The notes beneath the pieces were generated by a model that was given only the letters and a program-made list of their open reading frames with translations, was not told the DNA's origin and ran no database searches. Position numbers and translations under genes: made by a program. Positions 37,057-49,464 of a DNA stretch of 64,000 nucleotides are shown piece by piece; position 1 is the first letter of the stretch, and each line of letters begins with the position of its first letter. The stretch covers positions 221,001 through 285,000 of the forward strand of contig NW_026870598.1 in NCBI RefSeq assembly GCF_963576545.1, read 5' to 3'. This DNA comes from Limanda limanda (lineage: Eukaryota; Chordata; Actinopteri; Pleuronectiformes; Pleuronectidae).

Positions 37057-39006
37057 AAGAATTTAACCATTTCTTCCAAAAAAGGCTTATCTCCCTGTTT
37101 CCAGCGCTTTTCTGACACTTGGGCTGACATGTGATGAAAAAGTCAGAAATCTTAATCAATGCTTCCAAAAAAGGCTTATCTCCCCGTTTCCAGCTGTTTA
37201 GTGACATTTGGGATGATGTGTGATGAAAAATTCAAGAATTTAACCATTTCTTCCAAAAAAAGGCAGATCTCCCTGTTTCCAGCGCTTTTCTGACACTGGA
37301 GCTGATATGTGATGAAAAAGTCAAAATGTTAACCATTGCTTCCAAAAAAGGCTTATCTCCCCGTTTCCAGCTGTTTAGTGACATTTGGGATGATGTGTGA
37401 TGAAAAATTCCAGAATTTAACCATTTCTTCCAAAAAAGGCTTATCTCCCTGTTTCCAGCGCTTTTCTGACACTTGGGCTGACATGTGATGAAAAAGTCAG
37501 AAATCTTTATCAATGCTTCCAAAAAAGGCTTATCTCCCCGTTTCCAGCTGTTTAGTGACATTTGGGATGATGTGTGATGAAAAATTCAAGAATTTAACCA
37601 TTTCTTCCAAAAAAAGGCAGATCTCCCTGTTTCCAGCGCTTTTCTGACACTGGAGCTGACATGTGATGAAAAAGTCAGAAATCTTAATCAATGCTTCCAA
37701 AAAAGGCTTATCTCCCCGTTTCCAGCTGTTTAGTGACATTTGGGATGATGTGTGATGAAAAATTCAAGAATTTAACCATTTCTTCCAAAAAAGGCTTATC
37801 TCCCTGTTTCCAGCGCTTTTCTGACACTTGGGCTGACATGTGATGAAAAAGTCAGAAATCTTAATCAATGCTTCCAAAAAAGGCTTATCTCCCCGTTTCC
37901 AGCTGTTTAGTGACATTTGGGATGATGTGTGATGAAAAATTCAAGAATTTAACCATTTCTTCCAAAAAAGGCTTATCTCCCTGTTTCCAGCGCTTTTCTG
38001 ACACTTGGGCTGACATGTGATGAAAAAGTCAGAAATCTTAATCAATGCTTCCAAAAAAGGCTTATCTCCCCGTTTCCAGCTGTTTAGTGACATTTGGGAT
38101 GATGTGTGATAAAAAATTCAAGAATTTAACCATTTCTTCCAAAAAAGGCTTATCTCCCTGTTTCCAGCGCTTTTCTGACACTTGGGCTGACATGTGATGA
38201 AAAAGTCAGAAATCTTAATCAATGCTTCCAAAAAAGGCTTATCTCCCCGTTTCCAGCTGTTTAGTGACATTTGGGATGATGTGTGATGAAAAATTCAAGA
38301 ATTTAACCATTTCTTCCCAAAAAAGGCATATCTCCCTGTTTCCAGCGCTTTTCTGACACTGGAGCTGATATGTGATGAAAAAGTCAGAAATCTTAATCAA
38401 TGCTTCCAAAAAAGGCTTATCTCCCCGTTTCCAGCTGTTTAGTGACATTTGGGATGATGTGTGATGCAAAATTCAAGAATTTAACCATTTCTTCCAAAAA
38501 AGGCTTATCTCCCTGTTTCCAGCGCTTTTCTGACACTTGGGCTGACATGTGATGAAAAAGTCAGAAATCTTAATCAATGCTTCCAAAAAAGGCTTATCTC
38601 CCCGTTTCCAGCTGTTTAGTGACATTTGGGATGATGTGTGATGAAAAATTCAAGAATTTAACCATTTCTTCCAAAAAAGGCTTATCTCCCTGTTTCCAGC
38701 GCTTTTCTGACACTTGGGCTGACATGTGATGAAAAAGTCAGAAATCTTAATCAATGCTTCCAAAAAAGGCTTATCTCCCCGTTTCCAGCTGTTTAGTGAC
38801 ATTTGGGATGATGTGTGATGAAAAATTCAAGAATTTAACCATTTCTTCCAAAAAAAGGCAGATCTCCCTGTTTCCAGCGCTTTTCTGACACTGGAGCTGA
38901 TATGTGATGAAAAAGTCAGAAATCTTAATCAATGCTTCCAAAAAAGGCTTATCTCCCCGTTTCCAGCTGTTTAGTGACATTTGGGATGATGTGTGATGAA
39001 AAATTC

Positions 39007-40424
39007 AAGAATTTAACCATTTCTTCCAAAAAAAGGCAGATCTCCCTGTTTCCAGCGCTTTTCTGACACTGGAGCTGATATGTGATGAAAAAGTCAAAAT
39101 GTTAACCATTGCTTCCAAAAAAGGCTTATCTCCCCGTTTCCAGCTGTTTAGTGACATTTGGGATGATGTGTGATGAAAAATTCCAGAATTTAACCATTTC
39201 TTCCAAAAAAGGCTTATCTCCCTGTTTCCAGCGCTTTTCTGACACTTGGGCTGACATGTGATGAAAAAGTCAGAAATCTTAATCAATGCTTCCAAAAAAG
39301 GCTTATCTCCCTGTTTCCAGCTGTTTAGTGACATTTGGGATGATGTGTGATGAAAAATTCAAGAATTTAACCATTTCTTCCAAAAAAGGCTTATCTCCCT
39401 GTTTCCAGAGCTTTTCTGACACTTGGGCTGACATGTGATGAAAAAGTCAGAAATCTTAATCAATGCTTCCAAAAAAGGCTTATCTCCCCGTTTCCAGCTG
39501 TTTAGTGACATTTGGGATGATGTGTGATGAAAAATTCAAGAATTTAACCATTTCTTCCAAAAAAAGGCAGATCTCCCTGTTTCCAGCGCTTTTCTGACAC
39601 TGGAGCTGATATGTGATGAAAAAGTCAGAAATCTTAATCAATGCTTCCAAAAAAGGCTTATCTCCCCGTTTCCAGCTGTTTAGTGACATTTGGGATGATG
39701 TGTGATGAAAAATTCAAGAATTTAACCATTTCTTCCAAAAAAAGGCAGATCTCCCTGTTTCCAGCGCTTTTCTGACACTGGAGCTGATATGTGATGAAAA
39801 AGTCAAAATGTTAACCATTGCTTCCAAAAAAGGTTTATCTCCCCGTTTCCAGCTGTTTAGTGACATTTGGGATGATGTGTGATGAAAAATTCCAGAATTT
39901 AACCATTTCTTCCAAAAAAGGCTTATCTCCCTGTTTCCAGCGCTTTTCTGACACTTGGGCTGACATGTGATGAAAAAGTCAGAAATCTTAATCAATGCTT
40001 CCAAAAAAGGCTTATCTCCCTGTTTCCAGCTGTTTAGTGACATTTGGGATGATGTGTGATGAAAAATTCAAGAATTTAACCATTTCTTCCAAAAAAGGCT
40101 TATCTCCCTGTTTCCAGAGCTTTTCTGACACTTGGGCTGACATGTGATGAAAAAGTCAGAAATCTTAATCAATGCTTCCAAAAAAGGCTTATCTCCCCGT
40201 TTCCAGCTGTTTAGTGACATTTGGGATGATGTGTGATGAAAAATTCAAGAATTTAACCATTTCTTCCAAAAAAAGGCAGATCTCCCTGTTTCCAGCGCTT
40301 TTCTGACACTGGAGCTGATATGTGATGAAAAAGTCAGAAATCTTAATCAATGCTTCCAAAAAAGGCTTATCTCCCCGTTTCCAGCTGTTTAGTGACATTT
40401 GGGATGATGTGTGATGAAAAATTC
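39007..40424 (+). repeat. Four-dimer tandem duplication (709 bp x 2)
   Basis: 39007-39715 and 39716-40424 have the same order: GGCAGATC/AAAATGTTAACC, CAGAATTT with CCCTG in B, CCAGAGC, GGCAGATC/CACTGGAG. The only difference I see is AGGTTTATC for AGGCTTATC near 39833. Confidence 0.87.
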
Positions 40425-43400
40425 AAGAATTTAATCATTTCTTCCAAAAAGGGCTTATGATCCTGTTTCCAGCGCTTTTCTGACACTGGAGCTGATATGT
40501 GATGAAAAAGTCAAAATGTTAACCATTGCTTCCAAAAAAGGCTTATCTCCCCGTTTCCAGCTGTTTAGTGACATTTGGGATGATGTGTGATGAAAAATTC
40601 AAGAATTTAACCATTTCTTCCAAAAAAAGGCAGATCTCCCTGTTTCCAGCGCTTTTCTGACACTTGGGCTGACATGTGATGAAAAAGTCAGAAATCTTAA
40701 TCAATGCTTCCAAAAAAGGCTTATCTCCCCGTTTCCAGCTGTTTAGTGACATTTGGGATGATGTCTGATGAAAAATTCTAGAATTTAACCATTTCTTCCC
40801 AAAAAAGGCATATCTCCCTGTTTCCAGCGCTTTTCTGACACTGGAGCTGATATGTGATGAAAAAGTCAAAATGTTAACCATTGCTTCCAAAAAAGGCTTA
40901 TCTCCCTGTTTCCAGCGCTTTTCTGACACTGGAGCTGATGTGTGATGAAAAATTCAAGAATTTAACCATTTCTTCCAAAAAAGGCTTATCTCCCTGTTTC
41001 CAGCGCTTTTCTGACACTTGGGCTGACATGTGATGAAAAAGTCAGAAATCTTAATCAATGCTTCCAAAAAAGGCTTATCTCCCCGTTTCCAGCTGTTTAG
41101 TGACATTTGGGATGATGTGTGATGAAAAATTCAAGAATTTAACCATTTCTTCCAAAAAAAGGCAGATCTCCCTGTTTCCAGCGCTTTTCTGACACTGGAG
41201 CTGATATGTGATGAAAAAGTCAAAATGTTAACCATTGCTTCCAAAAAAGGCTTATCTCCCCGTTTCCAGCTGTTTAGTGACATTTGGGATGATGTGTGAT
41301 GAAAAATTCCAGAATTTAACCATTTCTTCCAAAAAAGGCTTATCTCCCTGTTTCCAGCGCTTTTCTGACACTTGGGCTGACATGTGATGAAAAAGTCAGA
41401 AATCTTTATCAATGCTTCCAAAAAAGGCTTATCTCCCCGTTTCCAGCTGTTTAGTGACATTTGGGATGATGTGTGATGAAAAATTCAAGAATTTAACCAT
41501 TTCTTCCAAAAAAAGGCAGATCTCCCTGTTTCCAGCGCTTTTCTGACACTGGAGCTGACATGTGATGAAAAAGTCAGAAATCTTAATCAATGCTTCCAAA
41601 AAAGGCTTATCTCCCCGTTTCCAGCTGTTTAGTGACATTTGGGATGATGTGTGATGAAAAATTCAAGAATTTAACCATTTCTTCCAAAAAAGGCTTATCT
41701 CCCTGTTTCCAGCGCTTTTCTGACACTTGGGCTGACATGTGATGAAAAAGTCAGAAATCTTAATCAATGCTTCCAAAAAAGGCTTATCTCCCCGTTTCCA
41801 GCTGTTTAGTGACATTTGGGATGATGTGTGATGAAAAATTCAAGAATTTAACCATTTCTTCCAAAAAAGGCTTATCTCCCTGTTTCCAGCGCTTTTCTGA
41901 CACTTGGGCTGACATGTGATGAAAAAGTCAGAAATCTTAATCAATGCTTCCAAAAAAGGCTTATCTCCCCGTTTCCAGCTGTTTAGTGACATTTGGGATG
42001 ATGTGTGATGAAAAATTCAAGAATTTAACCATTTCTTCCCAAAAAAGGCATATCTCCCTGTTTCCAGCGCTTTTCTGACACTGGAGCTGATATGTGATGA
42101 AAAAGTCAGAAATCTTAATCAATGCTTCCAAAAAAGGCTTATCTCCCCGTTTCCAGCTGTTTAGTGACATTTGGGATGATGTGTGATGAAAAATTCAAGA
42201 ATTTAACCATTTCTTCCAAAAAAGGCTTATCTCCCTGTTTCCAGCGCTTTTATGACACTTGGGCTGACATGTGATGAAAAAGTCAGAAATCTTAATCAAT
42301 GCTTCCAAAAAAGGCTTATCTCCCCGTTTCCAGCTGTTTAGTGACATTTGGGATGATGTGTGATGAAAAATTCAAGAATTTAACCATTTCTTCCAAAAAA
42401 GGCTTATCTCCCTGTTTCCAGCGCTTTTCTGACACTTGGGCTGACATGTGATGAAAAAGTCAGAAATCTTAATCAATGCTTCCAAAAAAGGCTTATCTCC
42501 CCGTTTCCAGCTGTTTAGTGACATTTGGGATGATGTGTGATGAAAAATTCAAGAATTTAACCATTTCTTCCAAAAAAAGGCAGATCTCCCTGTTTCCAGC
42601 GCTTTTCTGACACTGGAGCTGATATGTGATGAAAAAGTCAGAAATCTTAATCAATGCTTCCAAAAAAGGCTTATCTCCCCGTTTCCAGCTGTTTAGTGAC
42701 ATTTGGGATGATGTGTGATGAAAAATTCAAGAATTTAACCATTTCTTCCAAAAAAAGGCAGATCTCCCTGTTTCCAGCGCTTTTCTGACACTGGAGCTGA
42801 TATGTGATGAAAAAGTCAAAATGTTAACCATTGCTTCCAAAAAAGGCTTATCTCCCCGTTTCCAGCTGTTTAGTGACATTTGGGATGATGTGTGATGAAA
42901 AATTCAAGAATTTAACCATTTCTTCCAAAAAAGGCTTATCTCCCTGTTTCCAGAGCTTTTCTGACACTTGGGCTGACATGTGATGAAAAAGTCAGAAATC
43001 TTAATCAATGCTTCCAAAAAAGGCTTATCTCCCCGTTTCCAGCTGTTTAGTGACATTTGGGATGATGTGTGATGAAAAATTCAAGAATTTAACCATTTCT
43101 TCCAAAAAAAGGCAGATCTCCCTGTTTCCAGCGCTTTTCTGACACTGGAGCTGATATGTGATGAAAAAGTCAGAAATCTTAATCAATGCTTCCAAAAAAG
43201 GCTTATCTCCCCGTTTCCAGCTGTTTAGTGACATTTGGGATGATGTGTGATGAAAAATTCAAGAATTTAACCATTTCTTCCAAAAAAAGGCAGATCTCCC
43301 TGTTTCCAGCGCTTTTCTGACACTGGAGCTGATATGTGATGAAAAAGTCAAAATGTTAACCATTGCTTCAAAAAAAGGCTTATCTCCCCGTTTCCAGCTG

Positions 43401-44678
43401 TTTAGTGACATTTGGGATGATGTGTGATGAAAAATTCCAGAATTTAACCATTTCTTCCAAAAAAGGCTTATCTCCCTGTTTCCAGCGCTTTTCTGACACT
43501 TGGGCTGACATGTGATGAAAAAGTCAGAAATCTTAATCAATGCTTCCAAAAAAGGCTTATCTCCCCGTTTCCAGCTGTTTAGTGACATTTGGGATGATGT
43601 GTGATGAAAAATTCAAGAATTTAACCATTTCTTCCAAAAAAAGGCAGATCTCCCTGTTTCCAGCGCTTTTCTGACACTGGAGCTGATATGTGATGAAAAA
43701 GTCAGAAATCTTAATCAATGCTTCCAAAAATGGCTTATCTCCCCGTTTCCAGCTGTTTAGTGACATTTGGGATGATGTGTGATGAAAAATTCAAGAATTT
43801 AATCATTTCTTCCAAAAAAGGCTTATCTCCCTGTTTCCTGCGCTTTTCTGACACTTGGGCTGACATGTGATGAAAAAGTCAGAAATCTTAACCATTGCTT
43901 CCAAAAAAGGCTTATCTCCCCGTTTCCAGCTGTTTAGTGACATTTGGGATGATGTGTGATGAAAAATTCAAGAATTTAACCATTTCTTCCAAAAAAAGGC
44001 AGATCTCCCTGTTTCCAGCGCTTTTCTGACATTTGGGCTGACATGTGATGAAAAAGTCAGAAATCTTAATCAATGCTTCCAAAAAAGGCTTATCTCCCCG
44101 TTTCCAGCTGTTTAGTGACATTTGGGATGATGTGTGATGAAAAATTCAAGAATTTAACCATTTCTTCCCAAAAAAGGCATATCTCCCTGTTTCCAGCGCT
44201 TTTCTGACACTGGAGCTGATATGTGATGAAAAAGTCAAAATGTTAACCATTGCTTCCAAAAAAGGCTTATCTCCCCGTTTCCAGCTGTTTAGTGACATTT
44301 GGGATGATGTGTGATGAAAAATTCAAGAATTTAACCATTTCTTCCAAAAAAGGCTTATCTCCCTGTTTCCAGCGCTTTTCTGACACTTGGGCTGACATGT
44401 GATGAAAAAGTCAGAAATCTTAATCAATGCTTCCAAAAAAGGCTTATCTCCCCGTTTCCAGCTGTTTAGTGACATTTGGGATGATGTGTAATAAAAAATT
44501 CAAGAATTTAACCATTTCTTCCAAAAAAGGCTTATCTCCCTGTTTCCAGCGCTTTTCTGACACTGGAGCTGATATGTGATGAAAAAGTCAGAAATCTTTA
44601 TCAATGCTTCCAAAAAAGGCTTATCTCCCCGTTTCCAGCTGTTTAGTGACATTTGGGATGATGTGTGATGGAAAATTC
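40425..44678 (+). repeat. 24-dimer HOR unit (4254 bp)
   Basis: It starts TATGATCC (with TTAATCATT), then GTCTGATG and the chimeric monomer as at 36526. The anchor module at 41133 is the last intact one in the window. From 42906 the content changes to the block that is repeated at 46806. Confidence 0.78.
40868..40955 (+). repeat. Chimeric monomer, B ends with A core (copy 2)
   Basis: The same B-A-B structure as 36969-37056, 3899 bp downstream and at the same place in its HOR unit. The chimera therefore arose once and was copied with the block. The preceding B reads ATTCTAGAATTT near 40776, a private change. Confidence 0.85.
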
Positions 44679-45387
44679 AAGAATTTAACCATTTCTTCCA
44701 AAAAGGGCTTATGATCCTGTTTCCAGCGCTTTTCTGACACTGGAGCTGATATGTGATGAAAAAGTCAAAATGTTAACCATTGCTTCCAAAAAAGGCTTAT
44801 CTCCCCGTTTCCAGCTGTTTAGTGACATTTGGGATGATGTGTGATGAAAAATTCAAGAATTTAACCATTTCTTCCAAAAAAAGGCAGATCTCCCTGTTTC
44901 CAGCGCTTTTCTGACACTTGGGCTGACATGTGATGAAAAAGTCAGAAATCTTAATCAATGCTTCCAAAAAAGGCTTATCTCCCCGTTTCCAGCTGTTTAG
45001 TGACATTTGGGATGATGTGTGATGAAAAATTCAAGAATTTAACCATTTCTTCCAAAAAAGGCTTATCTCCCTGTTTCCAGCGCTTTTCTGACACTTGGGC
45101 TGACATGTGATGAAAAAGTCAGAAATCTTAATCAATGCTTCCAAAAAAGGCTTATCTCCCCGTTTCCAGCTGTTTAGTGACATTTGGGATGATGTGTGAT
45201 GAAAAATTCAAGAATTTAACCATTTCTTCCAAAAAAAGGCAGATCTCCCTGTTTCCAGCGCTTTTCTGACACTTGGGCTGACATGTGATGAAAAAGTCAG
45301 AAATCTTAATCAATGCTTCCAAAAAAGGCTTATCTCCCCGTTTCCAGCTGTTTAGTGACATTTGGGATGATGTGTGATGAAAAATTC
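42906..45387 (+). repeat. 14-dimer block, left copy (2482 bp)
   Basis: It carries several rare markers: CCAGAGC (near 42953), AAAAATGGC (near 43730), TTAATCATT with CCTGCGC (near 43800-43840), GTGTAATAA (near 44487) and GATGGAAAATTC (near 44668). Compared line by line with 46806-49287 I find one substitution: A at 43370 against C at 47270. Confidence 0.92.
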
Positions 45388-46805
45388 AAGAATTTAACCA
45401 TTTCTTCCAAAAATGGCTTATCTCCCTGTTTCCAGCGCTTTTCTGACACTTGGGCTGACATGTGATGAAAAAGTCAGAAATCTTAATCAATGCTTCCAAA
45501 AAAGGCTTATCTCCCCGTTTCCAGCTGTTTAGTGACATTTGGGATGATGTGTGATGAAAAATTCAAGAATTTAACCATTTCTTCCAAAAAGGGCTTATCT
45601 CCCTGTTACCAGCGCTTTTCTGACACTTGGGCTAACATGTGATGAAAAAGTCAGAAATCTTAACCATTGCTTCCAAAAAAGGCTTATCTTCCCGTTTCCA
45701 GCTGTTTAGTGACATTTGGGATGATGTGTGATGAAAAATTCCAGAATTTAACCATTTCTTCCAAAAAAGGCTTATCTCCCTGTTCTCCAGCGCTTTTCTG
45801 ACACTTGGGCTGAAATGTGATGAAAAAGTCACAAATCTTAATCAATGCTTCCAAAAAAGGCTTTTCTCCCCGTTTCCAGCTGTTTAGTGACATTTGGGAT
45901 GATGTGTGATAAAAAATTCAAGAATTTAACCATTTCTTCCAAAAAAGGCTTATCTCCCTGTTTCCAGCGCTTTTCTGACACTTGGGCTGACATGTGATGA
46001 AAAAGTCAGAAATCCTAAACAATGATTCCAAAAAAGGCTTATCTCCCCGTTTCCAGCTGTTTAGTGACATTTGGGATGATGTGTGATGAAAAATTCAAGA
46101 ATTTAACCATTTCTTCCCAAAAAAGGCATATCTCCCTGTTTCCAGCGCTTTTCTGACACTGGAGCTGATATGTGATGAAAAAGTCAGAAATCTTAATCAA
46201 TGCTTCCAAAAAAGGCTTATCTCCCCGTTTCCAGCTGTTTAGTGACATTTGGGATGATGTGTGATGAAAAATTCAAGAATTTAACCAATTCTTCCAAAAA
46301 GGGCTTATCTCCCTGTTACCAGCGCTTTTCTGACACTTGGGCTGACATGTGATGAAAAAGTCAGAAATCTTAACCATTGCTTCCAAAAAAGGCTTATCTT
46401 CCCGTTTCCAGCTGTTTAGTGACATTTGGGATTATGTGTGATGAAAAATTCAAGAATTTAACCATTTCTTCCAAAAAGGGCTTATCTCCCTGTTACCAGC
46501 GCTTTTCTGACACTTGGGCTGACATGTGATGAAAAAGTCAGAAATCTTAACCATTGCTTCCAAAAAAGGCTTATCTTCCCGTTTCCACCTGTTTAGTGAC
46601 ATTTGGGATGATGTGTGATGAAAAATTCAAGAATTTAACCATTTCTTCCAAAAAAGGCTTATCTCCCTGTTTCCAGCGCTTTTCTGACACTTGGGCTGAC
46701 ATGTGATGAAAAAGTCAGAAATCTTAATCAATGCTTCCAAAAAAGGCTTATCTCCCTGTTTCCAGCTGTTTAGTGACATTTGGGATGATGTGTGATGAAA
46801 AATTC
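45388..46805 (+). repeat. Eight dimers of the TTACC/GTTCTCC subtype
   Basis: It lies between the two 2.48 kb blocks. It includes CTGTTACCAGCG dimers with AGAAATCTTAACC heads and CTTCCCG in B, and a GTTCTCCAGCG dimer with CACAAATC and GGCTTTTCTCC. These variants are absent before 45.5 kb and frequent from here to 58 kb. It is the most divergent dimer type in the window but still clearly the same satellite. Confidence 0.82.
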
Positions 46806-49287
46806 AAGAATTTAACCATTTCTTCCAAAAAAGGCTTATCTCCCTGTTTCCAGAGCTTTTCTGACACTTGGGCTGACATGTGATGAAAAAGTCAGAAATC
46901 TTAATCAATGCTTCCAAAAAAGGCTTATCTCCCCGTTTCCAGCTGTTTAGTGACATTTGGGATGATGTGTGATGAAAAATTCAAGAATTTAACCATTTCT
47001 TCCAAAAAAAGGCAGATCTCCCTGTTTCCAGCGCTTTTCTGACACTGGAGCTGATATGTGATGAAAAAGTCAGAAATCTTAATCAATGCTTCCAAAAAAG
47101 GCTTATCTCCCCGTTTCCAGCTGTTTAGTGACATTTGGGATGATGTGTGATGAAAAATTCAAGAATTTAACCATTTCTTCCAAAAAAAGGCAGATCTCCC
47201 TGTTTCCAGCGCTTTTCTGACACTGGAGCTGATATGTGATGAAAAAGTCAAAATGTTAACCATTGCTTCCAAAAAAGGCTTATCTCCCCGTTTCCAGCTG
47301 TTTAGTGACATTTGGGATGATGTGTGATGAAAAATTCCAGAATTTAACCATTTCTTCCAAAAAAGGCTTATCTCCCTGTTTCCAGCGCTTTTCTGACACT
47401 TGGGCTGACATGTGATGAAAAAGTCAGAAATCTTAATCAATGCTTCCAAAAAAGGCTTATCTCCCCGTTTCCAGCTGTTTAGTGACATTTGGGATGATGT
47501 GTGATGAAAAATTCAAGAATTTAACCATTTCTTCCAAAAAAAGGCAGATCTCCCTGTTTCCAGCGCTTTTCTGACACTGGAGCTGATATGTGATGAAAAA
47601 GTCAGAAATCTTAATCAATGCTTCCAAAAATGGCTTATCTCCCCGTTTCCAGCTGTTTAGTGACATTTGGGATGATGTGTGATGAAAAATTCAAGAATTT
47701 AATCATTTCTTCCAAAAAAGGCTTATCTCCCTGTTTCCTGCGCTTTTCTGACACTTGGGCTGACATGTGATGAAAAAGTCAGAAATCTTAACCATTGCTT
47801 CCAAAAAAGGCTTATCTCCCCGTTTCCAGCTGTTTAGTGACATTTGGGATGATGTGTGATGAAAAATTCAAGAATTTAACCATTTCTTCCAAAAAAAGGC
47901 AGATCTCCCTGTTTCCAGCGCTTTTCTGACATTTGGGCTGACATGTGATGAAAAAGTCAGAAATCTTAATCAATGCTTCCAAAAAAGGCTTATCTCCCCG
48001 TTTCCAGCTGTTTAGTGACATTTGGGATGATGTGTGATGAAAAATTCAAGAATTTAACCATTTCTTCCCAAAAAAGGCATATCTCCCTGTTTCCAGCGCT
48101 TTTCTGACACTGGAGCTGATATGTGATGAAAAAGTCAAAATGTTAACCATTGCTTCCAAAAAAGGCTTATCTCCCCGTTTCCAGCTGTTTAGTGACATTT
48201 GGGATGATGTGTGATGAAAAATTCAAGAATTTAACCATTTCTTCCAAAAAAGGCTTATCTCCCTGTTTCCAGCGCTTTTCTGACACTTGGGCTGACATGT
48301 GATGAAAAAGTCAGAAATCTTAATCAATGCTTCCAAAAAAGGCTTATCTCCCCGTTTCCAGCTGTTTAGTGACATTTGGGATGATGTGTAATAAAAAATT
48401 CAAGAATTTAACCATTTCTTCCAAAAAAGGCTTATCTCCCTGTTTCCAGCGCTTTTCTGACACTGGAGCTGATATGTGATGAAAAAGTCAGAAATCTTTA
48501 TCAATGCTTCCAAAAAAGGCTTATCTCCCCGTTTCCAGCTGTTTAGTGACATTTGGGATGATGTGTGATGGAAAATTCAAGAATTTAACCATTTCTTCCA
48601 AAAAGGGCTTATGATCCTGTTTCCAGCGCTTTTCTGACACTGGAGCTGATATGTGATGAAAAAGTCAAAATGTTAACCATTGCTTCCAAAAAAGGCTTAT
48701 CTCCCCGTTTCCAGCTGTTTAGTGACATTTGGGATGATGTGTGATGAAAAATTCAAGAATTTAACCATTTCTTCCAAAAAAAGGCAGATCTCCCTGTTTC
48801 CAGCGCTTTTCTGACACTTGGGCTGACATGTGATGAAAAAGTCAGAAATCTTAATCAATGCTTCCAAAAAAGGCTTATCTCCCCGTTTCCAGCTGTTTAG
48901 TGACATTTGGGATGATGTGTGATGAAAAATTCAAGAATTTAACCATTTCTTCCAAAAAAGGCTTATCTCCCTGTTTCCAGCGCTTTTCTGACACTTGGGC
49001 TGACATGTGATGAAAAAGTCAGAAATCTTAATCAATGCTTCCAAAAAAGGCTTATCTCCCCGTTTCCAGCTGTTTAGTGACATTTGGGATGATGTGTGAT
49101 GAAAAATTCAAGAATTTAACCATTTCTTCCAAAAAAAGGCAGATCTCCCTGTTTCCAGCGCTTTTCTGACACTTGGGCTGACATGTGATGAAAAAGTCAG
49201 AAATCTTAATCAATGCTTCCAAAAAAGGCTTATCTCCCCGTTTCCAGCTGTTTAGTGACATTTGGGATGATGTGTGATGAAAAATTC
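46806..49287 (+). repeat. 14-dimer block, right copy (2482 bp)
   Basis: The partner of 42906-45387, offset exactly 3900 bp. All rare markers recur (AAAAATGGC near 47630, CCTGCGC near 47740, GATGGAAAATTC near 48568). The matches stop on both sides at dimer boundaries, where different dimers follow. Confidence 0.92.
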
Positions 49288-49464
49288 AAGAATTTAACCA
49301 TTTCTTCCAAAAAGGGCTTATCTCCCTGTTACCAGCGCTTTTCTGACACTTGGGCTAACATGTGATGAAAAAGTCAGAAATCCTAAACAATGATTCCAAA
49401 AAAGGCTTATCTCCCCGTTTCCAGCTGTTTAGTGACATTTGGGATGATGTGTGATAAAAAATTC
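49288..49464 (+). repeat. Fused dimer (TTACC/CTAACATG front, CCTAAAC back)
   Basis: The A part (CTGTTACCAGCG, GGGCTAACATG) is that of the dimer at 56732. The B part (AGAAATCCTAAAC, ATGATTCC, GATAAAAAATTC tail) is that of the dimer two places further on in that module. Two dimers are skipped, with the join between the A tail and the B head. The same fused dimer is at 52123-52299, so it was copied after it formed. Confidence 0.78.

Larger units (their letters stand above)
36526..40424 (+). repeat. 22-dimer HOR unit (3899 bp)
   Basis: From one TATGATCC dimer to the next. It contains a chimeric monomer (36969-37056), one anchor module (37234) and, at the end, a four-dimer tandem duplication with CCAGAGC. 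The following unit at 40425 starts with the same dimers, the chimera included. That unit has one dimer fewer in the middle, because the match offset falls from 3899 to 3722 bp past about 38.2 kb. Confidence 0.8.
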
